From contig JASBTZ010000003.1 of NCBI GenBank assembly GCA_030148165.1, positions 682,001 to 746,000 on the forward strand: a stretch of DNA of 64,000 bases, given 5' to 3'. This document shows positions 52,741-61,485 of this stretch, in pieces. The position numbers and the translations under genes were made by a program. Within the stretch, counting starts at the first letter, position 1, and each line of letters starts with the position of its first letter. The stretch comes from Bacteroidota bacterium (GTDB lineage Bacteria > Bacteroidota > Bacteroidia > Flavobacteriales_D > Crocinitomicaceae). A model generated the notes under the pieces. That model did no database searches, was not told the DNA's origin, and worked only from the letters and a program-made list of their open reading frames with translations.

Positions 52741-55700
52741 ATGAATTCACATTTGCTGAAGAACATTTTTCTATTCTCAATCTCACTTTTCCTTCTTTCC
52801 TCTTCTTGCGAGGAAGAAACTGAAACAGAAAAAACAACAGAAAGTACTGAAACAAAAGTTCACCAACCAATAGAAGATCTCATCTTCAACTTCGACGGAG
52901 ATTATGAAGATCTCTGGACCGTAGTCGATTCATTACAAAATATAGGTTTGTATGAATCAGCACTAAAAACCGTTGAAGTCATTTTCGATTCCGCACGTGT
53001 AGAAAACAACGTCCCACAAGTAGTGAAATCTGTGATCCACAAAATGAAATACAATTCGTATCTGAAGGAAGATGATTATGTAGTAGCCATAAGTGAATTG
53101 GATAATATAGCAGCGAACTCGAAATATCCATTGAAGCAGATTATTCATTCAGTGAATGCCAGTGTATATTGGTCATATTATGAAGCGAACAGATGGAGAA
53201 TTATAAATCGAACGCAAACGGTTCAGTTTGAAAACAAAGATATCCGGACATGGGATCTGAACACAATTGCAGATCATGTAAACAAGCACTATCTGTTGTC
53301 GCTAACAAACAAGGACAGTCTACAGCATACGAGTATTCACAATTTCAATGATATCCTTTCTCAAGACTCACTGAGTACGGAACAGCGACCTACCCTTTAT
53401 GATTTTCTCGCGCATCGCGCGATTAACTATTTTCAGAATACCGAGAATACCTTAGTTCGACCAGTGGATCGTTTTGTGGTTAGCGGAGCAGCCTACTTCG
53501 GTGAGCCGATACAATTTATGCTCATGAACATCGAATCAACAGATTCCATGTCAAATCATTTGTATGCGACTAAAATACTACGTTCGCTAACCGAATTCCA
53601 TATTAATGATAAAGATCCAACAGCGTTGATCGATCTTGAGTTGAGACGTATCGAATTCGCACATCGAAATTCTGTCGACGCAAACAAATCAGACTTATAT
53701 GAGAAGGCCTTAAAACGCATCTCGAATAAATATGACGGACACAACAGTAATGCAGAAGTGCTCTATAAGTTGGCTCGTTATTATAATAACCAGACAGTTG
53801 ATCTATATGATAAAGAAGCACCACGCGATCACAAAATTAAAGCGCTTAAAATTTGTAATGATGTCCTTGCAAAATATAAAGGAACACTTGGAGCAGATCA
53901 ATGTGCCGCCTTGCGAGCTGAGATACTGGCCAAAGATATTTCATTCAATCAAGAAGCATCTGTGAGTCCAACAGATAACGGCAAAGTATTGCTGAGCTAC
54001 CGCAACATGGATTCTCTTTACTTCAGATTGGTAAAAGTGAACTGGGACTATTACTTCCGTAACTATAAATACGGAGTTGAACTGATGGAAGATCTGCTTA
54101 AAAAACCCGTTGTTCGATCATGGAAGAAATCGCTGACCAATCCTCAGGATTATTTATCACATACAACAGAAATTAAGATAGACCCAATTGAACTAGGCCA
54201 ATATGTATTACTTGCTTCTGCCGATAAAAACTTCAGTCTGGAAGATAACGCGATTTCATATAGTCCTTTCTGGTCAACAAATCTGAGTTACACATATCGT
54301 CGAAATTCAGATGAAACGATCGATGTTCTTGTAACTGATCGAAGCAGCGGTGAACCGTTGAAAAATGTCACAGGAGTCGTGTACAAGCGCAAATACAGTT
54401 ACATCTCCAGAGATTATGAATTGCAACGTCAGGAATCATACAAAACAGATGATTATGGAATGTTCACGATTTCCTCCAAAGGTCAGTATAGATATATATA
54501 TGTTGATCTGAGTAAAGGAGATGACCGATACAACAACAGCCAGCAGCTGTATCAGTATCGACCTTACAAGAACGATGATTCCTATACGACAACGCATTTC
54601 TTCACGGATCGAAATATTTATCGTCCGGGGCAGACTATTCACTTCAAGGGAATCATGATCAATCACGATGGAGATAATCACACCATCGCTACTAATAATA
54701 CTTCAGTTGTAGAGTTATACGATGTCAATTATCAAAAGGTAGCAGATCTCACGCTAAAGACGAATGAGTACGGAACATTTAGCGGAACCTTCACTGCTCC
54801 AATGGGAGTATTGAACGGTCAAATGCATCTGCAGGACAAATATGGCTCGAAGTATTTTTCCGTTGAAGAATATAAGCGTCCAAAATTTGAAGTTTCATTT
54901 GAGCCAATAACTGGTGTATTCAAGATTGGACAAAAAGTTAGCGTGGAAGGAAAAGCTAAGGCTTTCGCCGGATCATCGGTGGATGGTGCCGAGGTTCAAT
55001 ATCGGATTACGCGAAATTGCAACTTTCCATCCTGGACCTGGTATCGATGGGGGTATTACCCTTATGCGCAGTCTACGGAGATAGAGAATGGGCAGTTAAC
55101 AACGGATGAAGATGGAAACTTCAAAGTAGAATTCACAGCCAAAGAAGATCCTTCTGTCAATAAAAAATACTATCCATATTACTCTTATCAGATAACAGCT
55201 GACGTTACCGACATTAACGGCGAAACACATAGTACTACAGGATGGGTTACTGTGGGCTATAATGCGATGAGTCTTAATATAGGTATGGGTGGTACTATTG
55301 AGCGAAGCGACCATAATCGATTCAAGGTGAATACCATGAATTTGAACGGAGAAAAAGTTGAAGCACAGGGTAAAGTCACAGTCACCAAACTTATTGAACC
55401 GGAGAAGGTATTTCGCAATTCACTCTGGGAGAAACCGGATATACAGGAGTTCTCAAAAGAAGAGTATTATAAATACTTTCCTCACGACGTGTATTCAGAT
55501 GAAAATGAAGTCCAGAATTTTAAAAAGGGAGAAGTTGTATTTAACGGCACTTTCAATACGGCGAAAGACGATTCGATCACCATTAATAATCTGTCATCAT
55601 GGAAGACTGGTAGATACGTCGTAGAATCCAATTGTATCGATGCGTTTGGAGAACCTGTTAAAGAGATTAAGTACTTAACGGTACTTGATAAGAAAGATCA

Positions 55701-58700
55701 AAGTTCGCCAACAGTGGAGGTTTGGAAATTTACCCCTTTAAAAGATTACTGTGAGCCTGGAGAGAAAGCTCAATTCCTAATTTCTTCAGCAACGGACAAT
55801 ATGACCGTTTTATATGAAATTGAACATAAAGATAAGATCGTCAAGCGCGAGAAAATATCAATTAATAAGGAGCAAAAACTGATTGAAATTCCAATCGAAG
55901 AAAAGCATCGAGGCAATCTGACGGTTCATTTCACTACGGTTAAATACGGACGTTCTTTTGTATCGCGACAGGCCGTTATTGTTCCATACAGTAACAAGGA
56001 ACTCGACATCAAATTTGAAACTTTCCGAAACAAACTACTACCGGGACAGAAAGAAGAATGGCGTCTTAGAATAAAAGGCCTTAAGGGAGATAAAGTAGCT
56101 GCAGAAATGCTGGCTGCAATGTACGATGCATCGCTTGATGAATTCGCACCGAACAGTTTTTATATGAACGTTTTCAATAGCTATTATTCAAGTAAATACT
56201 GGTATAGCTCGTCGTTCAATCAGTCTTATTCACAAATGTACTCAAGCAGTTGGAATGAGTATATCAGCCTGCCATCACGACAGTATTACTACCTGAATTG
56301 GTGGGGACATAATATTTATTATGACCGATATGGCTATCGTTCGTACAGACCTATGGCTAACGCCTGGGGAGAAGACAGCATTGTCGATTACGATATGGCT
56401 GATCAGCCTATGGAATATGAACGAAGTGCCGAGGAAGCAGTAAGTGAAGAAATGGATGGTTTAGTTGCCACCGGAAAGACACTTGGAGGCGCAAAAGATA
56501 AGCGTGCTGACAATTACGAGTATAAAGAGGCAAATCAACAGAATGTTGCCTGGTCAACTACTGCCACCAAGAAAACCGAGGATGAAAGTTCAAGAGGGCT
56601 GGGCAGCATCAAAGCTCGAAGCAACATGAATGAAACGGCTTTCTTCTATCCTCATTTGGAAACTGATAGCAATGGCGATGTGATCGTCAAATTTACTATC
56701 CCGGAAGCTTTGACAAAATGGAAATTCCTCGGCATGGCTCACACCAAAGATCTTAAAACAGGTTATATCCAGGAGGAAGTTGTGACACAAAAAGAGCTTA
56801 TGGTCATGCCAAATGCTCCTCGCTTCTTCCGTGAAGGAGATCGAATGACCTTCACGGCCAAGGTATCTAACCTGGCAAAAGAAGACCTGGACGGTACCGC
56901 ACAGCTCATGTTATTCGATGCGCTCACCATGAAGCCAATTGATGACTTGTTTAGCTTATCACAGAGTCAACAAAAATTCAGCGTCAAAAAAGGACAGAGC
57001 GCTAGACTTGCATGGGATATAAAGATTCCATTCGGTATTAACGCTGTTACCTATCGAGTTGTGGCAAAAGCTAAGAACCACACGGACGGTGAAGAAAATG
57101 CAGTTCCAGTTTTATCAAATAGAATGCTTGTCACCGAATCAATGCCACTTCCAAGTAAAGGAATCGGGATGCGTGAATTTACCTTCAACAAGCTATTGAA
57201 TAGCAGTAGTTCGAGTACGATAAAACACCACAAGCTAACACTGGAATACACCTCGAATCCTGCATGGTATGCTGTTCAAGCTATGCCATACATGATGGAA
57301 TATCCATACGAATGCTCCGAGCAGATCTTTACCCGATTCTATTCTAACTCGATCGCATCACATGTGGTGAATTCAAATCCGAAGATCAAACAGGTTTTCG
57401 AAAGCTGGAAACAAAGCAGCCCGGATGCCTTCCTGTCAAACCTTCAAAAGAACCAGGAACTGAAATCTTTGATACTTGAAGAAACACCTTGGGTTCTGGA
57501 CGCAAAAAATGAAAGTGAACGCAAGAAAAGAGTCGCTCTGCTTTTCGATTTGAACAAGATGGATAACGAATTATCTCGAGCCATTCGAAAACTACGTAAG
57601 ATGCAGGTATCCAATGGTGGGTGGCCTTGGTTCCCCGGAATGAAGGATAGCCGTTATATTACCCAACACATAATTACCGGAATGGGTCATCTCGATAACC
57701 TAGGTGTTAAGAATGTACGAGAAGATAACCAAGTCTGGCAGATGGTAACAAATGGTGTACAATATCTCGATCAACGTATTATAGAAGATTACGAATGGTT
57801 AAAGAAACATGATCCGCACTATTTAACCGAGCAGCGCATTGGTCAGATCCAGGTTCAATATCTGTACGCGAGAAGCTACTTCAAGGACATTTCTATGAGT
57901 AATCGCCTGAAGGAAGCATTTGAATATTATCAGGATCAGGCCGCGACTTATTGGAAGAATTTCAATCTCTACAATGAAGGAATGATAGCGCTTCAAGCAC
58001 ATCGTTACGGTGTACAAAAACTGCCCGGTCAAATCATCGCTTCACTGAAAGAGCGCGCTATCGTACACGAGGAAATGGGAATGTACTGGAAAGACAATAT
58101 CTGGGGATACTACTGGTATCAGGCACCGATCGAAACACAGGCACTTCTGATTGAAGCCTTCGACGAAGTAACAGAAGACCAGGAGGCCGTTGAAGAAATG
58201 AAAATATGGCTTCTGAAACAGAAACAAACGACCGATTGGAAGACAACCAAAGCTACAGTTGAAGCCTGTTATGCGCTATTCCTGAGAGGGACAGATCTTC
58301 TGGCCAATGATGAACAAGTCGAAATATTCGTAAATGATGTGCTTATCGATCCGAAGCAACTCGGAACACCTGTAGAAGCTGGCACTGGATATTTCAAGAC
58401 CTCATGGAGCGGCAATGATGTAAAGCCGGCCATGGCAAAAGTGAAAGTAAATCGAAAGTCTGAAGGCGTGAGCTGGGGTGCCATGTATTGGCAATACTTC
58501 GAAGATCTGGATAAGATCACACCACACGATACGCCATTGAAACTGGAAAAGAAATTATTCCTGGTCGTGAACACGAATAGTGGTCCGGTCATTAAACCGG
58601 TCACGGATGAAACTAAATTAAAACCCGGAGACAAAGTACGTGTTCGAATTGAGTTGAGAAGTGATCGGGATATGGAATACGTGCATATGAAAGATATGCG

Positions 58701-58959
58701 GGCAGCCGGATTCGAACCAGTAAATGTTTTCTCTCGCTACAAATGGCAAGATGGTTTGGGCTATTACGAAAGCACGAAAGATGCTGCAACAAACTTCTTT
58801 ATGGATTACTTGCCTAAAGGAACATACGTATTCGAGTATGATTTACGTGTGAGTCATTATGGAGATTTCTCGAATGGAATTACCACGATCCAATGTATGT
58901 ATGCGCCTGAGTTTACATCGCATTCAGAAGGAATCAGAGTGAAGGTTGAAGGAGAGTAG
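52741..58959 (+). CDS. bacterial alpha-2-macroglobulin lipoprotein with intact CxEQ thioester motif
   Basis: The 2072-residue protein begins with a lipobox LSSSC (Cys23) and is probably anchored to a membrane. A TPR-like region (about 40-420) comes first. It is followed by macroglobulin-type Ig-like domains (the MG2-type DRNIYRPGQTIHFKGI is at about 624-640), a Tyr/Ser-rich bait-like stretch near 1150-1220 (YYSSKYWYSSSFN and similar), then the A2M domain (NETAFFYPHLETDSNGDVIVKFTIPEALTKWKF). The thioester motif YPYECSEQ is present with Cys1525 to Gln1528, followed by the alpha-helical toroid (about 1500-1870). Such proteins trap proteases attacking the envelope. E. coli has PbpC next to its homolog; no PbpC is in this window. 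The gene is apparently monocistronic. Confidence 0.92.
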   Translation: MNSHLLKNIFLFSISLFLLSSSCEEETETEKTTESTETKVHQPIEDLIFNFDGDYEDLWTVVDSLQNIGLYESALKTVEVIFDSARVENNVPQVVKSVIHKMKYNSYLKEDDYVVAISELDNIAANSKYPLKQIIHSVNASVYWSYYEANRWRIINRTQTVQFENKDIRTWDLNTIADHVNKHYLLSLTNKDSLQHTSIHNFNDILSQDSLSTEQRPTLYDFLAHRAINYFQNTENTLVRPVDRFVVSGAAYFGEPIQFMLMNIESTDSMSNHLYATKILRSLTEFHINDKDPTALIDLELRRIEFAHRNSVDANKSDLYEKALKRISNKYDGHNSNAEVLYKLARYYNNQTVDLYDKEAPRDHKIKALKICNDVLAKYKGTLGADQCAALRAEILAKDISFNQEASVSPTDNGKVLLSYRNMDSLYFRLVKVNWDYYFRNYKYGVELMEDLLKKPVVRSWKKSLTNPQDYLSHTTEIKIDPIELGQYVLLASADKNFSLEDNAISYSPFWSTNLSYTYRRNSDETIDVLVTDRSSGEPLKNVTGVVYKRKYSYISRDYELQRQESYKTDDYGMFTISSKGQYRYIYVDLSKGDDRYNNSQQLYQYRPYKNDDSYTTTHFFTDRNIYRPGQTIHFKGIMINHDGDNHTIATNNTSVVELYDVNYQKVADLTLKTNEYGTFSGTFTAPMGVLNGQMHLQDKYGSKYFSVEEYKRPKFEVSFEPITGVFKIGQKVSVEGKAKAFAGSSVDGAEVQYRITRNCNFPSWTWYRWGYYPYAQSTEIENGQLTTDEDGNFKVEFTAKEDPSVNKKYYPYYSYQITADVTDINGETHSTTGWVTVGYNAMSLNIGMGGTIERSDHNRFKVNTMNLNGEKVEAQGKVTVTKLIEPEKVFRNSLWEKPDIQEFSKEEYYKYFPHDVYSDENEVQNFKKGEVVFNGTFNTAKDDSITINNLSSWKTGRYVVESNCIDAFGEPVKEIKYLTVLDKKDQSSPTVEVWKFTPLKDYCEPGEKAQFLISSATDNMTVLYEIEHKDKIVKREKISINKEQKLIEIPIEEKHRGNLTVHFTTVKYGRSFVSRQAVIVPYSNKELDIKFETFRNKLLPGQKEEWRLRIKGLKGDKVAAEMLAAMYDASLDEFAPNSFYMNVFNSYYSSKYWYSSSFNQSYSQMYSSSWNEYISLPSRQYYYLNWWGHNIYYDRYGYRSYRPMANAWGEDSIVDYDMADQPMEYERSAEEAVSEEMDGLVATGKTLGGAKDKRADNYEYKEANQQNVAWSTTATKKTEDESSRGLGSIKARSNMNETAFFYPHLETDSNGDVIVKFTIPEALTKWKFLGMAHTKDLKTGYIQEEVVTQKELMVMPNAPRFFREGDRMTFTAKVSNLAKEDLDGTAQLMLFDALTMKPIDDLFSLSQSQQKFSVKKGQSARLAWDIKIPFGINAVTYRVVAKAKNHTDGEENAVPVLSNRMLVTESMPLPSKGIGMREFTFNKLLNSSSSSTIKHHKLTLEYTSNPAWYAVQAMPYMMEYPYECSEQIFTRFYSNSIASHVVNSNPKIKQVFESWKQSSPDAFLSNLQKNQELKSLILEETPWVLDAKNESERKKRVALLFDLNKMDNELSRAIRKLRKMQVSNGGWPWFPGMKDSRYITQHIITGMGHLDNLGVKNVREDNQVWQMVTNGVQYLDQRIIEDYEWLKKHDPHYLTEQRIGQIQVQYLYARSYFKDISMSNRLKEAFEYYQDQAATYWKNFNLYNEGMIALQAHRYGVQKLPGQIIASLKERAIVHEEMGMYWKDNIWGYYWYQAPIETQALLIEAFDEVTEDQEAVEEMKIWLLKQKQTTDWKTTKATVEACYALFLRGTDLLANDEQVEIFVNDVLIDPKQLGTPVEAGTGYFKTSWSGNDVKPAMAKVKVNRKSEGVSWGAMYWQYFEDLDKITPHDTPLKLEKKLFLVVNTNSGPVIKPVTDETKLKPGDKVRVRIELRSDRDMEYVHMKDMRAAGFEPVNVFSRYKWQDGLGYYESTKDAATNFFMDYLPKGTYVFEYDLRVSHYGDFSNGITTIQCMYAPEFTSHSEGIRVKVEGE

Positions 58960-59002
58960 AATTACTTTGTTATCTTCACATGTCACCTTTTGTATATAGT
59001 GA

Positions 59003-59980
59003 ATGAGAACGTATTACCCCAGTATCAACTTCCTCCGAGGTGTAGCTGCTCTGATGGTATGCCTGTATCATTTCACTAATCATACAGACATCAATGGAAT
59101 CCTGTTTCACGAGGACGACATCATCCGAACAATTGGAAGACAAGGAGCAAAAGGCGTCTTTATTTTCTTTGTGATCTCCGGTTTCGTTATTCCACTTTCA
59201 CTACACAAATACAAGTTTCACATCAGGCGCTTTGGTCGTTTCATTACAAGAAGATGGATTCGCATTGAGATTCCCTACCTGGCGTCTTTTTTATTATCCG
59301 CTTCGATCCTCTTCATTTTTGCGCTTGCTAACGATGCCGAGTTCAAATTGGAATTCGAACGTGTTATACATCACATATTCTATACTATACCTTTCTCCCA
59401 ATATGAATGGTTAAATGAAATCTACTGGACTCTGGCTATTGAGTTTCAGTTTTATATTCTAATTGGACTGTTATTTCCATTACTCGTTCACCGGGATAAT
59501 CGAGTTTCAATTTCAGTACTTCTTGCATTTGTAGCCGGAGCATTATTTTTAGATGATAATCGAATTGTCATCCATTACGCGCCGATCTTCGCTATGGGCA
59601 TGACCTTGTTTAGGATCCTTCACACACATTTAAATGCAACGTTGGGATGGATTCTTATCGGACTGTTTTCAGCCGCTACCTTTTACATTCACGGAATCAG
59701 TGTTGGGGTATTCTCGTCTTTAGCTGTAGCGGTCATCGCATTTCTGAATATTGATTTCAAGATCGGTAATCGACTAGGCGATATCTCTTATTCTTTGTAT
59801 CTTATCCACGGAGCATTTGGTGGTCACTTTCTTTATTTCACGTCGAGACATTTTGATTCAACCGGCATGAGTATTCTGTTACTTTTTGGAGCTCTTATCA
59901 TTTCCTTATTAGCTGCCTGGTTATTCTGGTGGATTATTGAAATACCTTCGATACGTTTATCGAAAAAAGTAATTGTGTGA
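59003..59980 (+). CDS. acyltransferase 3 (OafA/YrhL-like) membrane protein
   Basis: The 325-residue protein has about ten membrane segments and the acyltransferase 3 signature SINFLRGVAALMVCLYHFTNH (Arg and catalytic His), then GAKGVFIFFVISGFVIPLSL and RRWIRIEIPYLASF. These enzymes O-acetylate or otherwise acylate surface sugars. It precedes the DUF4846 gene (stop-start nearly touching), so the two are likely co-transcribed. Confidence 0.9.
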   Translation: MRTYYPSINFLRGVAALMVCLYHFTNHTDINGILFHEDDIIRTIGRQGAKGVFIFFVISGFVIPLSLHKYKFHIRRFGRFITRRWIRIEIPYLASFLLSASILFIFALANDAEFKLEFERVIHHIFYTIPFSQYEWLNEIYWTLAIEFQFYILIGLLFPLLVHRDNRVSISVLLAFVAGALFLDDNRIVIHYAPIFAMGMTLFRILHTHLNATLGWILIGLFSAATFYIHGISVGVFSSLAVAVIAFLNIDFKIGNRLGDISYSLYLIHGAFGGHFLYFTSRHFDSTGMSILLLFGALIISLLAAWLFWWIIEIPSIRLSKKVIV

Positions 59981-59981
59981 T

Positions 59982-60842
59982 ATGCGACTTCTGATTATTA
60001 CTCTAGGTGTACTATTCCTTCTACCCGCGTGTGGTCAACAGACTACACTTGATGACTCAATCAACTCGGACGGAGAATCTAACTCAACAATAAGAATCAT
60101 CGACACCACTGGTTCAATCATTTCTGAACGATTTAATTGTCCTAAAGACTTCACACGAACAAAAGTCGAGGCAGGATCGTTTTCAGATTATTTGCGAAAA
60201 CTGCCACTTAAACCTGATGGTACCGAGGTCAAGTACTACGACGGTCGCTCCAAATACAACTCAAAAGCCTATTGTGCTGTGGTCGATAAAGAGATCGGAA
60301 CGAAAGACCTTCATCAATGTGCTGATGCTGTCATGAGGCTGCGTGCGGAGTATCTTTGGGAAGCCAGGCAATACGACCAAATACATTTCAATTTCACCAA
60401 TGGCTTTCGAGCAGACTACAGCAAGTGGATGAATGGCCAGCGTATTTCGGTAAGTGGAAACAAGGTGTCATGGTATAGTGGAGCAGCGGCATCATCCGAT
60501 TACAATTCGTTCTGGAAGTACCTGGAACGCGTATTTATGTATGCCGGAACCTTATCGCTTTCAAAAGAACTGAATCCGGTAAAGCTAGAAGAAATGCAGA
60601 TTGGAGATGTGTTTATTCAGGGTGGATCGCCGGGTCATGCTGTCATCGTCGTAGATATGGCAGTTGATGCTGAGGGTAAAAAACTGTTTATGTTGGCCCA
60701 AAGCTATATGCCGGCTCAGGATATTCAAATCCTGAATAACCCGAATAATGAATCCATAAGTCCCTGGTATGAACTCGATTTTGAAGGAGTATTACAAACT
60801 CCGGAATGGACGTTCGACTCTACTGATCTCAAACGATTCTAA
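59982..60842 (+). CDS. DUF4846 lipoprotein
   Basis: From the ATG at 59982 the protein is 286 residues (an in-frame ATG at 59973 would add three). The signal peptide MRLLIITLGVLFLLPACG has lipobox LPAC, so it is a lipoprotein. It matches DUF4846: RFNCPKDFTRTKVEAGSFSDYLRKLPLKPDG and CADAVMRLRAEYLWEARQ, and the C-terminal GDVFIQGGSPGHAVIVVDMA. The family has unknown function; the GSPGHAVIV segment resembles a NlpC/P60-like catalytic His environment, but I do not claim activity. Its start is 2 bases after the acyltransferase stop. Confidence 0.85.
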   Translation: MRLLIITLGVLFLLPACGQQTTLDDSINSDGESNSTIRIIDTTGSIISERFNCPKDFTRTKVEAGSFSDYLRKLPLKPDGTEVKYYDGRSKYNSKAYCAVVDKEIGTKDLHQCADAVMRLRAEYLWEARQYDQIHFNFTNGFRADYSKWMNGQRISVSGNKVSWYSGAAASSDYNSFWKYLERVFMYAGTLSLSKELNPVKLEEMQIGDVFIQGGSPGHAVIVVDMAVDAEGKKLFMLAQSYMPAQDIQILNNPNNESISPWYELDFEGVLQTPEWTFDSTDLKRF

Positions 60843-60843
60843 C

Positions 60844-61485
60844 CTACTTTTTCCGAACAATCATCAGACCATCCCGGATAGGTAGCAATACCTCCTCTAC
60901 CCGATCATCATCGTGTAATAAATCATTCAAACGTTGTAAGATTTTCGTGTCCAAATCCTTATCGCTGGCTACTTCTAGTACTTTTCCCGACCACAGAACA
61001 TTGTCGAATAGAATATATCCGCCTGATCTTACTTTATCAAAGACTTGTTCGTAATAATTGATATAATTTGATTTGTCAGCATCGATAAAAACGAGATCAA
61101 ATTCACGTTTCAGACCAGGTACGATCTCCATTGCATCACCGACAATTAGTTTTAGCTGATCCGTGTACTCTGATTCATCGAAATACTCTTTCACACGATC
61201 TGTGAGCTCTTCATTCTTATCAATTGTAAGAAGATGACCTCCTTCTGCCAATCCTTCCGCTAAACACAAAGCACTATATCCGGTATAGGTTCCAATTTCC
61301 AGTATATCCTTCGGCCGGATCATTTTGGATAACATACTTAATACTCGTCCTTGAAAATGACCACTTAACATACGGGGTTTTAACACATTTAAATGTGTTT
61401 CCCTGTTAATTCGCTTCAACAATTCCGATTCAGCTTGCGTGTGATCACAAACGTAATCATCGAGTTTTTTATCTATAAATTCCAT
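60844..61485 (-). CDS. class I SAM-dependent O-methyltransferase
   Basis: A 213-residue caffeoyl-CoA O-methyltransferase-type (COMT/YrrM-like) protein with motif I ILEIGTYTGYSALCLAEGL (61-79), GHLLTIDKNEEL and the metal-binding DLVFIDADKSNYINYYE, with Asp for the divalent cation. Substrate unknown: a catechol or a small hydroxylated molecule or tRNA nucleoside. It is coupled to the upstream PKD/T9SS gene by a 1-base overlap. Confidence 0.9.
   Translation of the reverse strand: MEFIDKKLDDYVCDHTQAESELLKRINRETHLNVLKPRMLSGHFQGRVLSMLSKMIRPKDILEIGTYTGYSALCLAEGLAEGGHLLTIDKNEELTDRVKEYFDESEYTDQLKLIVGDAMEIVPGLKREFDLVFIDADKSNYINYYEQVFDKVRSGGYILFDNVLWSGKVLEVASDKDLDTKILQRLNDLLHDDDRVEEVLLPIRDGLMIVRKK

Noticed and set aside
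59973-59981. ATG at 59973 as the DUF4846 start
   Set aside because: It would add Met-Cys-Asp before the signal peptide and overlap the upstream stop by 8 bases; the ATG at 59982 leaves a normal lipoprotein leader, though the difference is small.
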